Source: CF-46 sp042408445 (GTDB taxonomy: Bacteria > Chloroflexota > Limnocylindria > Limnocylindrales > CSP1-4). Taken from it: a DNA stretch of 23,417 nucleotides. How positions within the stretch are numbered: the first letter of the stretch is position 1; the number at the start of each line of letters is the position of its first letter. Under the pieces are notes generated by a model. That model was not told where the DNA came from. It did no database searches and saw only the letters and a list, made by a program, of their open reading frames with translations. Positions 7,159 to 13,805 of this stretch are shown piece after piece. Made by a program: the position numbers and the translations under genes. Location: positions 1 to 23,417 of the forward strand of contig JBHORC010000020.1 of assembly GCA_042408445.1 (NCBI GenBank), written 5' to 3'.

Positions 7159-7238
7159 GACGGGACATCCCGACCCTGTCCTGCCCGACGCGATCCCCCG
7201 GCCCGCCTGCGGCCCACCACCTCGGGAGCACGAACCCG

Positions 7239-9407
7239 ATGACGACGGCGACCCAGTCCCTCGACCAGTTGGCCATCGACACGATCCGGACCCTCTCGAT
7301 CGACGGCGTCCAGAAGGCGAATTCCGGGCACCCTGGGGCCCCGATGGGCGCCGCGGCCATGGCCTACACGCTCTGGACGCGCTTCCTCCGGCACGCGCCG
7401 AGCCGACCCGACTGGCCCGATCGCGACCGGTTCGTCCTGTCGGCCGGTCACGCGTCGATGCTCCTGTATTCGCTCCTCCACCTCACCGGATACGACGTCT
7501 CGATCGAGGATCTCCAGAGCTTCCGGCAGTGGGGCTCGAAGACGCCGGGTCATCCCGAATACGGCCTGACGCCAGGGGTCGAAGCGACCACGGGCCCGCT
7601 CGGCCAGGGCTTCACGAACGCGGTCGGCATGGCGATCGCCGAGGCGCGCCTCGCGGCCGAGTTCAACCGCGGCGACCAGACGATCGTCGACCACTGGACG
7701 TACACGCTCTGCTCCGACGGCGACCTCCAGGAGGGGATCGCCTCCGAAGCCGCCTCCCTGGCGGGGCACCTCCGTCTCCGGAAGCTCGTCGCGCTCTATG
7801 ACGACAACCACATCCAGCTCGACGGACCGACGTCGATGGCGTGGTCGGAGGACGTCGTCGCCCGGTTCGAGGCCTACGGCTGGCACGCCGTCCGGGTCGA
7901 GGACGGCAACGACGTCGAGGCGATCGCCGACGCGATCGAGGATGCGCGGGCGGACGATCGGCCCAGCCTGATCGCCGTCCGGACGCATATCGGCTTCGGC
8001 AGCCCGAACCGCCAGGACACGCAGAAGGCTCATGGCCAGCCGCTCGGCGCCGATGAGGTCCGTCTCACGAAGGAGTCGTACGACTGGGATCCGGACCGGA
8101 CGTTCTACGTGCCGGACGAGGCCCGCGAGCTGTTCGGCCGCGCGGTGCCCGCCGGTGAGGACCTGGTCGGGTCGTGGGAGCGCGCGTTCGACGAGTACGC
8201 CTCGACGAACCCGGAGCTCGCGCGCGAGTTCCGACGCCGGGTCATCGACCGCGAGCTCCCGAACGGCTGGGACGCCGGCCTGAAGACCTACGCCGTCGGC
8301 GAGGAGGTCGCGACCCGAAATGCGAGCCAGGAGGCGATCCAGGCGCTCGCGGCCACGTTGCCGGAGTTGTTCGGTGGCGCGGCGGACCTGTCGGAGTCGA
8401 ACCTGACGGACGTGAAGGGCGCGGACTCGTTCGAGGCGGACGAGCCGGGCCGCAATCTCCGGTTCGGCGTTCGCGAGCACGCGATGGGCGGGATCGGCAA
8501 CGGGATCGCCTATCACGGCGGCTTCATCCCGTACGTGGCGACGTTCCTCACGTTCAGCGACTACATGCGTGGGGCGGTTCGCCTGTCGGCGCTCAGCGGG
8601 CTGAACGTCGTCGACGTCTGGACCCACGACTCGATCGGGCTCGGCGAGGACGGGCCGACGCATCAACCGGTCGAGCACTACGCCGCGCTCCGGGCGATCC
8701 CGAACCTGTGGTTCATCCGGCCGGGCGATGCCAACGAGACGGCGGCCGCGTGGGCGCTGGCGGTGGAGCGGCACCTTGCCGATCCGTCGGGGCCCGTCGC
8801 GCTGTCGTTGACCCGGCAGAAGCTCCCGACGCTCGCGGGCACGGCCGAGCAGGCGAGGGAGGGCGTGCGACGCGGCGGCTACATCCTCCGCGACACGGCG
8901 GATGGTCGCGACCCGCAGGTGATCCTGATCGGCACGGGATCGGAGCTCCAGCTCGCGTTCGGTGCCGCCGAAGCGCTGGAGGGCGACGGAATCGCCGCCC
9001 GCGTCGTCTCGCTGCCCTGTTGGGAGACGTTCGCGGAGCAAGATTCGGCCTACCGGGACGCGGTGTTGCCGCCATCGATCCGGGCGCGGGTCGCCGTCGA
9101 GGCCGGCGTCTCGCTCGGCTGGGAGCGATGGGTCGGCCTGGACGGTGCGATCGTCGGCCTCGATCACTTCGGTGCGAGCGCCCCGGCCGGCACGATCTTC
9201 GAGAAGTTCGGCTTCACGGTGGAGCGGGTCGTGGACGTCGCGCGCGGGGTCCTCGACGGATCGGTCCGTGGCCCGCAACCGACGCTCGAGCCGGGGCACC
9301 TTCCGGCTCCCCGCGGCGGTCATCACGGCCCGGCGCAGAGCGACCCGGGCGCCGACGGCGGATCGGGCGTGAACCGGACGTCGTCGACCGACCCGGGCCA
9401 CAGCTGA
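7239..9407 (+). CDS. tkt: Transketolase
   Basis: Transketolase is a thiamine-diphosphate enzyme that moves two-carbon units between ketoses and aldoses in the non-oxidative pentose phosphate pathway (and Calvin cycle). The product has 722 residues, against about 650-700 for the family. Seen in order: the substrate-binding ANSGHPGAPMG (27-37), SAGHASMLLY (68-77), TTGPLGQGFTNAVGMA (117-132), the ThDP motif SDGDLQEG...N (159-190), the activating glutamate in RFGVREHAMGGIGNG (408-422, E413), and GLGEDGPTHQPVEH. The C-terminal 40 residues are a Gly/Pro/Asp/Ser-rich tail beyond the catalytic core. The ATG at 7239 has GGGAG 11 nt upstream. rpiB follows after 7 bp and an amidase gene after that, so the three are probably one unit. 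Confidence 0.96.
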   Translation: MTTATQSLDQLAIDTIRTLSIDGVQKANSGHPGAPMGAAAMAYTLWTRFLRHAPSRPDWPDRDRFVLSAGHASMLLYSLLHLTGYDVSIEDLQSFRQWGSKTPGHPEYGLTPGVEATTGPLGQGFTNAVGMAIAEARLAAEFNRGDQTIVDHWTYTLCSDGDLQEGIASEAASLAGHLRLRKLVALYDDNHIQLDGPTSMAWSEDVVARFEAYGWHAVRVEDGNDVEAIADAIEDARADDRPSLIAVRTHIGFGSPNRQDTQKAHGQPLGADEVRLTKESYDWDPDRTFYVPDEARELFGRAVPAGEDLVGSWERAFDEYASTNPELAREFRRRVIDRELPNGWDAGLKTYAVGEEVATRNASQEAIQALAATLPELFGGAADLSESNLTDVKGADSFEADEPGRNLRFGVREHAMGGIGNGIAYHGGFIPYVATFLTFSDYMRGAVRLSALSGLNVVDVWTHDSIGLGEDGPTHQPVEHYAALRAIPNLWFIRPGDANETAAAWALAVERHLADPSGPVALSLTRQKLPTLAGTAEQAREGVRRGGYILRDTADGRDPQVILIGTGSELQLAFGAAEALEGDGIAARVVSLPCWETFAEQDSAYRDAVLPPSIRARVAVEAGVSLGWERWVGLDGAIVGLDHFGASAPAGTIFEKFGFTVERVVDVARGVLDGSVRGPQPTLEPGHLPAPRGGHHGPAQSDPGADGGSGVNRTSSTDPGHS

Positions 9408-9414
9408 GCCGGCG

Positions 9415-9873
9415 GTGCGCGTTGCCTTTGCGGCCGACCATGCCGGGGCCGCCCTGAAGAACGAGATGCGGAGACGCCTCGACGCGAGCGGTCTCGGCCA
9501 CGAGTCGATCGATCTCGGCGGTGACGGCTCCGATCCGGACGACGACTACCCCGATTTCTCGGCACGGATCGCCTACGCGATCCGCGACGGCGAGGCGGAC
9601 CGCGGCGTCCTGATCTGCGGTTCGGGGGTGGGTGCGAGCGTCGCCGCGAACAAGGTCCGCGGGGTCCGGACTGCCATCTGCCACGACACGTACTCGGCCC
9701 ACCAGGGCGTCGAGCACGACGACATGAACATCCTCACGCTCGGCTCGCGGGTGATCGGGCCGGAGCCTGCGTGGGAGTGCGTCGAGGCGTTCCTCCGGGC
9801 GGAGTTCAGTCGCGAGCCGCGTCACCGCCGCCGTCTCGAGAAGGTCCTCGCGATCGAGGCGGCTGAGCGCTGA
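9415..9873 (+). CDS. rpiB: Ribose-5-phosphate isomerase B
   Basis: RpiB interconverts ribose 5-phosphate and ribulose 5-phosphate in the cytoplasm. The product has 152 residues, normal for the RpiB/LacAB family. It starts MRVAFAADHAGAALK, with the substrate-contacting D8/H9. It then has VLICGSGVGASVAANKVRGV (65-84), with catalytic Cys68 and the phosphate-binding glycine loop, and VEHDDMNILTLGSRVIG (99-115), with the conserved His101. The start is GTG at 9415, only 7 bp after the tkt stop, so translation is probably coupled. An allose-6-phosphate isomerase side role is known for some RpiB proteins, but the neighbourhood (tkt, zwf, gnd, PsuG supplying ribose 5-phosphate) points to the pentose phosphate role. 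Confidence 0.96.
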   Translation: MRVAFAADHAGAALKNEMRRRLDASGLGHESIDLGGDGSDPDDDYPDFSARIAYAIRDGEADRGVLICGSGVGASVAANKVRGVRTAICHDTYSAHQGVEHDDMNILTLGSRVIGPEPAWECVEAFLRAEFSREPRHRRRLEKVLAIEAAER

Positions 9874-9881
9874 CCGGGCCG

Positions 9882-9893
9882 GCGGGCGCCCGC
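9882..9893. other. 12-bp perfect palindrome next to the amidase start
   Basis: gcgggcgcccgc is its own reverse complement and ends 2 nt before the amidase ATG, in the 22-bp gap after rpiB. A hairpin here would cover the ribosome binding region. Such palindromes also occur by chance at this GC content. Confidence 0.35.
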
Positions 9894-9895
9894 GG

Positions 9896-11281
9896 ATGAG
9901 CGACGAGCTGTGGGCCGAGCCGGTCACCCGGCTCGTCGCGCTGATCCGTGACCGCGAGGTCTCCTCGGTCGAGGTCACGCGTGCCTGCCTAGATCGCATC
10001 GCAGAGGTCAACCCGCGACTGAACGCGGTCGTGACGCTCGCTCCGGACGCGCTGGACCGCGCCGCGGACGCGGACGCCGCGCTGGCACGCGGCGCGCTCC
10101 GTGGACCGCTCCACGGCGTGCCATGCACGCTCAAGGACTCGCTCGACACGGCAGGGATCCGAACGACCGCCGGCACGATCGGGTGGCGCGATCGCGTGCC
10201 GGACCGGGACGCGACGGTCGTCGCCCGGGTCAAGGCCGCCGGCGCGATCGTGCTCGGCAAGACGAACACACCCGAGTTCACCTGGTCCGACGAGACGGAC
10301 AACGACGTCTTCGGCCGAACGTCGAACCCCTACGACCTCGAACGGACGCCCGGTGGCAGCTCCGGTGGTGCGGCGGCGATCGTCGCCGCCGGCGGCGCAC
10401 CCTTCGACATCGGCAGCGACACGGGCGATTCGATCCGCCAGCCGGCCCACGTCTGCGGGATCGCTGGCATCAAGCCGACGCAGGGCCGCGTTCCAAGGAC
10501 GGGCCACTGGCCGGGCTTCGGCGGGATCGTCGGGTCCCTCCAGCAACTCGGGCCACTGGCCCGGCGGGTCGACGATCTTGCGCTGCTGCTGCCGATCATC
10601 GCGGGTCCGGACGGGATCGATCCACACGTCGCACCTGCGCCGTTGGAGGAGGTCGACGCGGTCGACATCACCGCCCTGCGCGTCGTCGCCTTCACCGACA
10701 ACGGGATCCGCCGGCCGACGCCCGAGACGATCATGGCGGTCGAGGCGGCTGTTGGCGCCCTTACCGCGGCGGGTGCGTCCGTCCGCCGCGAGGTCCCGCC
10801 GGGGCTCGCCGACGCGTGGGCTGCGTGGGACGGCTTCATCCGCGCGGATGGGTTCAGCTGGCTGCGGCGCCTCATCAACGGCGCCGGGACGCCGGGCTGG
10901 GGCTCCTACGAGACGCGCGGCTGGATCGACCCGGCACCGCCCCGATCCGGCGACGAGATCACCGCCCTCGTCGAGCGGGCGGACGTTGTGCGCTCGGCGT
11001 TGCTGGCGTGGTTCCAGTCGGCCGACCTGATCGTCTGTCCGGCGATGCCCCAGCCGGCGATCCGCCACGGGGAGAGCACGGCCGACTGGTTCGGCGACAC
11101 CTACAGCGACGTCCACAACCTCACCGGCTGGCCGGCGGTGGTCGTCCGTGGCGGAACGGCGCCGGGCGGGCTCCCGATCGGCGTCCAGCTCATCGGGAGG
11201 CCGTGGCGCGAGGAGGTCGCCCTGGCGGCGGCGCGGGTCGTCGAGGCCGCGTCCGGTGGTTGGCAGCCGCCGCTGCTCTGA
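9896..11281 (+). CDS. Amidase-signature family hydrolase
   Basis: This serine amidohydrolase of the amidase-signature family hydrolyses a C-N amide bond; substrate unknown. The 461-residue product has the Ser-cisSer-Lys triad: K80 in PCTLKDSLD, the cis-serine S155 in TPGGSSGG (151-158), and nucleophile S179 in GSDTGDSIRQPA (173-184), spaced 24 residues after S155 as in fatty acid amide hydrolase. The usual GSDTGGS loop has Asp (D178) in place of the second Gly next to the nucleophile. No GatB or GatC gene is nearby, so a role as a glutamyl-tRNA amidotransferase subunit is unlikely; the HWPGFGGIVGS stretch (203-213) also differs from GatA. It follows rpiB by 22 bp with only a weak ribosome binding site. 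It has no evident link to sugar phosphate metabolism and may simply ride on the tkt-rpiB transcript. Confidence 0.88.
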   Translation: MSDELWAEPVTRLVALIRDREVSSVEVTRACLDRIAEVNPRLNAVVTLAPDALDRAADADAALARGALRGPLHGVPCTLKDSLDTAGIRTTAGTIGWRDRVPDRDATVVARVKAAGAIVLGKTNTPEFTWSDETDNDVFGRTSNPYDLERTPGGSSGGAAAIVAAGGAPFDIGSDTGDSIRQPAHVCGIAGIKPTQGRVPRTGHWPGFGGIVGSLQQLGPLARRVDDLALLLPIIAGPDGIDPHVAPAPLEEVDAVDITALRVVAFTDNGIRRPTPETIMAVEAAVGALTAAGASVRREVPPGLADAWAAWDGFIRADGFSWLRRLINGAGTPGWGSYETRGWIDPAPPRSGDEITALVERADVVRSALLAWFQSADLIVCPAMPQPAIRHGESTADWFGDTYSDVHNLTGWPAVVVRGGTAPGGLPIGVQLIGRPWREEVALAAARVVEAASGGWQPPLL

Positions 11282-11567
11282 CCTCGCCCTTCGCCGGCGT
11301 CCGACACCGCCGCGTGCCGGCGGATGGGAGCGCCGGCCCGGCGACGCCCGGTCGGCGAGGCCACGCCGGCTCGCCGCGCCAAACGTCTGCATTCGTTTCT
11401 GATGCGTATCTCCCCATCATGCGAATTCGAATCACCAGGCCCTGATGGTGGAATAGCCATTGCGGACCTCTCCCAGCCCGCTTCCCAGGCGTGTGCCGCG
11501 GGCGTGTGACGTGCGGGCGAGGTGCGGAATCGGCGACGGGGCGGCGGCGTCGAGAAGCGTCCCGCTT

Positions 11568-11585
11568 GATGGTGAAAGAACCATC
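11568..11585. repeat. Hairpin in repeat copy B
   Basis: gatggt-gaaaga-accatc: perfect 6-bp arms with a 6-base loop. It lies in unusually AT-rich sequence for this genome. No T-tract follows, so it is not a standard terminator. Confidence 0.6.
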
Positions 11586-11692
11586 GCGGCACTCTCCCTG
11601 CTCGCCTTGCCTCCGCGTGGCCCCCGGCGCGTGCCGTGCGGGTGAGGTGCGGTTCGGCGACGGGGCGGCGGCCGTCGAGAAGCGTCCCGCTT

Positions 11693-11710
11693 GATGGTGA
11701 AAGAACCATC
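11693..11710. repeat. Hairpin in repeat copy C
   Basis: The sequence is identical to the copy B hairpin, exactly 125 bp further on. Copy A at 11444-11461 keeps a related, weaker hairpin (atgg...ccat). Confidence 0.6.
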
Positions 11711-11735
11711 GCGAACGGGTGCTTGTGTTTTCGCT

Positions 11736-11754
11736 GGGCCGGGCCGGGGCCGGG
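11736..11754 (+). other. G-quadruplex motif upstream of pgi
   Basis: gggccgggccggggccggg has four runs of three or four G separated by two-base loops, a textbook intramolecular quadruplex pattern on the plus (non-template) strand. It lies about 145 bp before the pgi start and upstream of the proposed promoter. Confidence 0.6.
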
Positions 11755-11786
11755 TTCGGCGGCGGTGGCCAACTGCCTGACGACCG

Positions 11787-11807
11787 CGCCAGGGGGCCCC
11801 CGTGGCG
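11787..11807. other. GC palindrome upstream of pgi
   Basis: cgccaggggg and cccccgtggcg form an inverted repeat centred on a perfect 10-bp ggggg/ccccc palindrome, with one unpaired base in the outer arm. It lies about 80 bp before the proposed pgi -10 box and could be an operator; no bound protein can be named. Confidence 0.4.
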
Positions 11808-11883
11808 CCCGGCACGCCTCCTGTCACTCGGTCGAAACATTCGGGGCCGCCCCGCCGCAATATCCCGTCGGCCGTCCTCGGTC

Positions 11884-11889
11884 TACCAT
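11884..11889 (+). promoter_or_regulatory. Putative -10 box (TACCAT) of the pgi-to-ABC operon
   Basis: TACCAT ends 10 nt before the ATG at 11900. No Shine-Dalgarno is present, so the transcript would be leaderless or nearly so. The in-frame ATG at 11888 overlaps the box, which favours 11900 as the start. The identical hexamer precedes the citrate synthase gene. Confidence 0.5.
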
Positions 11890-11899
11890 GGGCGCTCCG

Positions 11900-13747
11900 A
11901 TGACTGACTCCGCCGCCACGCCCGCGATCGCCCCGACCCGACTCGGCCTCGGTGCCGCGCAGGCGGCGTTCGACGAGGCGGCGGCCCGAGCCCGTGACGA
12001 GCGCTGGGCGCAGCGCCTGTTCGAGCGGGACACGTCGCTCTGGTCGACGAACGAGCGGGTTCGCGCCGCGATCGCGGACCGGCTCGGCTGGCTCGACAGC
12101 CCGATCCATTTCTCGACTCAGATCCCGGCGCTCGAAGCCTTCGGAGAGGCGATCCGCGACGCGGGGTTCACGACCGCCGTCGTCGGTGGCATGGGCGGCA
12201 GCAGCCTCGCTCCGGAGGTCCTCCGCGAGGTGTTCGGCACGTCCGAGGGCTGGCTCGACCTCCGCGTCCTCGACTCGACCGACCCGGCGGCCGTGGCCGC
12301 GCTCGTCGATGACCTGGATCCGCTCGCGACGCTGTGGATCGTCGCCAGCAAGTCCGGTACCACCACGGAGCCGCTCGCCTTCCAGGCCGACGCGTGGGAC
12401 CGGGCGGAACGTGCCCTTCGTGCCCGCGGCGCCCGCTCCTTCGAGCATCCGGGCGAGCTGATGGTCGCGATCACGGACCCCGGCAAGAGCGTCGAGGCGA
12501 TCCCCCATCACGATGAGCTCCGCGAGGTCTTCCTGAACCCGCCGGACATCGGCGGTCGCTACTCGGCGCTGAGCTACGTCGGGCTCGTGCCCGCGAGCCT
12601 GATCGGCATCGACCTCGACCCGTTCATGGAATCCGCGCGGGCGATGCTCGAGGCCTGCCGCGAGCCGGACCCGACGGTGAACCCGGGCGTGTCGCTCGGC
12701 CTGGCGATCGGGACGCTGGCGCGGGGTGGCCGCGACAAGCTGACGATTCTCGCCGACCCGGCGATCGCGAGCTTCGGCTCGTGGCTGGAGCAGCTCCTCG
12801 CCGAGAGCACCGGCAAGCATGGAACGGGCATCGTCCCGATCGACCGGGAGCCGATCGGTGACCTCGCTGCCTACGGCAACGACCGGGTCTTCGTGCGGCT
12901 CACGCTGGCTGCCGACGGCGGCGTGGCCGCGAGCGGCGGCGCGGCCGTAAATGGCGGCGGCGGCGCGGCCGCACGCGGCGGCGTGGCCGAGGGCACCACC
13001 GCCGGCGACGCCTTCGCCGACGCCGCGCAGGCAGCCGGCCATCCGGTGATCCGCATCGACCTCGCCGACCCGATCGACCTCGGGGCCGAGATGCTCCGCT
13101 GGGAGGTCGCCACCGCGATCGCCGGCATCGTCCTGGGGATCGACGCGTTCGACCAGCCGAATGTCGAGGAGGCCAAGGAGCTGACCCGCAAGGTCCTCGG
13201 CGCCGCGTCGTCCGGGGAGCAGCCGCCGGCGCCGCCTTCGCCCCTCGTCCGCGACGACGCCCTGGGGATCACGCTCCACGGCGACGCCGCCCTCCGCCTC
13301 ACGGGCCAGGACGGCTCCGTCGTCGGCGAGCTCGCCCGCCACCTCGCGCGACGGAAGCCCAACGCCTACCTCGCGCTGCAGGCATTCATCGCGCCGACGG
13401 CGGCCGCGACCGCGTCCCTGGACCGCATCCGGACGCTCCTCCGCGACGCGACGCGCTGTGCGACGACCGCCGGCTACGGGCCGCGGTTCCTGCACTCCAC
13501 CGGCCAGCTCCACAAGGGCGGCCCGCCCACTGGCTGGTTCCTCCAGATCACCTCGGATCATCCCGTCGACCGGCCGATCCCCGGCTGGCCCTACACGTTC
13601 GGCCGGCTCATCGATGCCCAGGCCGAGGGGGACTTCGCCGCCATCGAGTCGCACGACCTGCCGATCCTCCGCGTCCACCTCGCGGACGAGGAACGGGGGC
13701 TGGCCGCGCTCGAGGGCGCGCTGCGCGAGGCATTGAGCGGAAGCTGA
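11900..13747 (+). CDS. pgi: Glucose-6-phosphate isomerase of the Tal-Pgi fusion type, without the transaldolase half
   Basis: The enzyme interconverts glucose 6-phosphate and fructose 6-phosphate and supplies the Zwf substrate. The 615-residue product is closest by motif to the C-terminal Pgi half of bifunctional transaldolase/phosphoglucose isomerases. Seen: VVGGMGGSSLAPEVL (94-108) and the phosphate-binding ASKSGTTTEP (149-158), GGRYSALSYVGLVP (218-231), AESTGKHGTGIVPI (301-314, probable catalytic E302), FDQPNVEEAK (417-426) and HSTGQLHKGGPPTG (532-545). No transaldolase domain precedes it. A Gly/Ala-rich insert (340-365) comes from an 18-bp repeat. I chose ATG 11900 over ATG 11888 because the latter overlaps a likely -10 box. 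It is first in a run of ten same-strand genes; gnd follows after 58 bp. Confidence 0.92.
   Translation: MTDSAATPAIAPTRLGLGAAQAAFDEAAARARDERWAQRLFERDTSLWSTNERVRAAIADRLGWLDSPIHFSTQIPALEAFGEAIRDAGFTTAVVGGMGGSSLAPEVLREVFGTSEGWLDLRVLDSTDPAAVAALVDDLDPLATLWIVASKSGTTTEPLAFQADAWDRAERALRARGARSFEHPGELMVAITDPGKSVEAIPHHDELREVFLNPPDIGGRYSALSYVGLVPASLIGIDLDPFMESARAMLEACREPDPTVNPGVSLGLAIGTLARGGRDKLTILADPAIASFGSWLEQLLAESTGKHGTGIVPIDREPIGDLAAYGNDRVFVRLTLAADGGVAASGGAAVNGGGGAAARGGVAEGTTAGDAFADAAQAAGHPVIRIDLADPIDLGAEMLRWEVATAIAGIVLGIDAFDQPNVEEAKELTRKVLGAASSGEQPPAPPSPLVRDDALGITLHGDAALRLTGQDGSVVGELARHLARRKPNAYLALQAFIAPTAAATASLDRIRTLLRDATRCATTAGYGPRFLHSTGQLHKGGPPTGWFLQITSDHPVDRPIPGWPYTFGRLIDAQAEGDFAAIESHDLPILRVHLADEERGLAALEGALREALSGS
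12917..12994. repeat. 18-bp in-frame repeat inside pgi (4 units)
   Basis: Units ggcggcgtggccgcgagc (12917), ggcggcgcggccgtaaat (12935), a 24-base version with one extra ggcggc (12953) and ggcggcgtggccgagggc (12977) follow each other directly. They encode GGVAAS, GGAAVN, GGGGAAAR and GGVAEG, a flexible insert between two strands of the Pgi fold. The reading frame is kept. Confidence 0.88.
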
Positions 13748-13805
13748 CCGTCCACGCCGGCGGGGCGCTGCCCGGCCGACGACCATCGACACGGAGGCGT
13801 GCGGA

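Larger units (their letters stand above)
7043..7238. other. Divergent promoter region between psuK and tkt
   Basis: This 196-bp gap has no credible gene. It carries a minus-strand -10-like TATCCT at 7049-7054 for psuK, a plus-strand TACAAT at 7153-7158 for tkt, and the dyad cgggacatcccg at 7161-7172 where the tkt transcript would begin. Confidence 0.6.
11441..11713. repeat. Tandem ~125-bp repeat, two full copies and a partial third
   Basis: Copy B begins at 11561 and copy C at 11686, both with cccgcttgatggtgaaagaa and continuing identically through accatcgcg. The ~78 bases leading into the start of B and of C are nearly identical (ggtgcgg..., cggcgacggggcggcgg, gtcgagaagcgt). A more diverged copy A begins near 11441 (cctgatggtggaatagccat), 124 bp before B. 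Each copy carries a short hairpin. No flanking target duplication or terminal inverted repeat is seen, so it is not obviously a transposon. Confidence 0.88.
11282..11899. other. 618-bp non-coding region with repeats between the amidase gene and pgi
   Basis: This is the only long gap in the window. The first ~110 bases are GC-rich with no clear signal. A relatively AT-rich patch follows (about 11391-11460), then a ~125-bp tandem repeat with hairpins (11441-11713), a G-quadruplex motif (11736-11754), a perfect GC palindrome (11787-11807) and a TACCAT box just before pgi. Open frames cross the region on both strands, but none has a recognisable product. The repeat period is not a multiple of three, which argues against coding. 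No trace of a transaldolase gene is visible. Confidence 0.75.

Noticed and set aside
7043..7360. Longer PfkB kinase starting at 7360 or at ATG 7168
   Set aside because: The extra residues do not resemble the PfkB fold, would cross the tkt promoter region, and the 7360 start lies inside tkt.
7152..9401. A 749-residue minus-strand open frame opposite transketolase
   Set aside because: Arg/Asp/Val-rich shadow of tkt with no recognisable fold or motif.
11441..11713. Tandem repeat considered as a CRISPR array
   Set aside because: The period is about 125 bp, neighbouring units are similar over much of their length rather than having unique spacers, and no cas gene is present.
11101..11840. Small minus-strand frames of about 220 residues in the long gap
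   Set aside because: They overlap the amidase end and the tandem repeat. The repeat changes frame between copies, and no ribosome binding site or family match was seen.
11282..11887. Remnant of a transaldolase gene before pgi
   Set aside because: None of the three plus-strand frames shows transaldolase motifs. The sequence is repeats and GC-rich spacer.
13748..13805. Terminator between pgi and gnd
   Set aside because: The 58-bp gap has GC-rich inverted bases but no clear stem with T-tract. The gnd ribosome binding site fits an operon.
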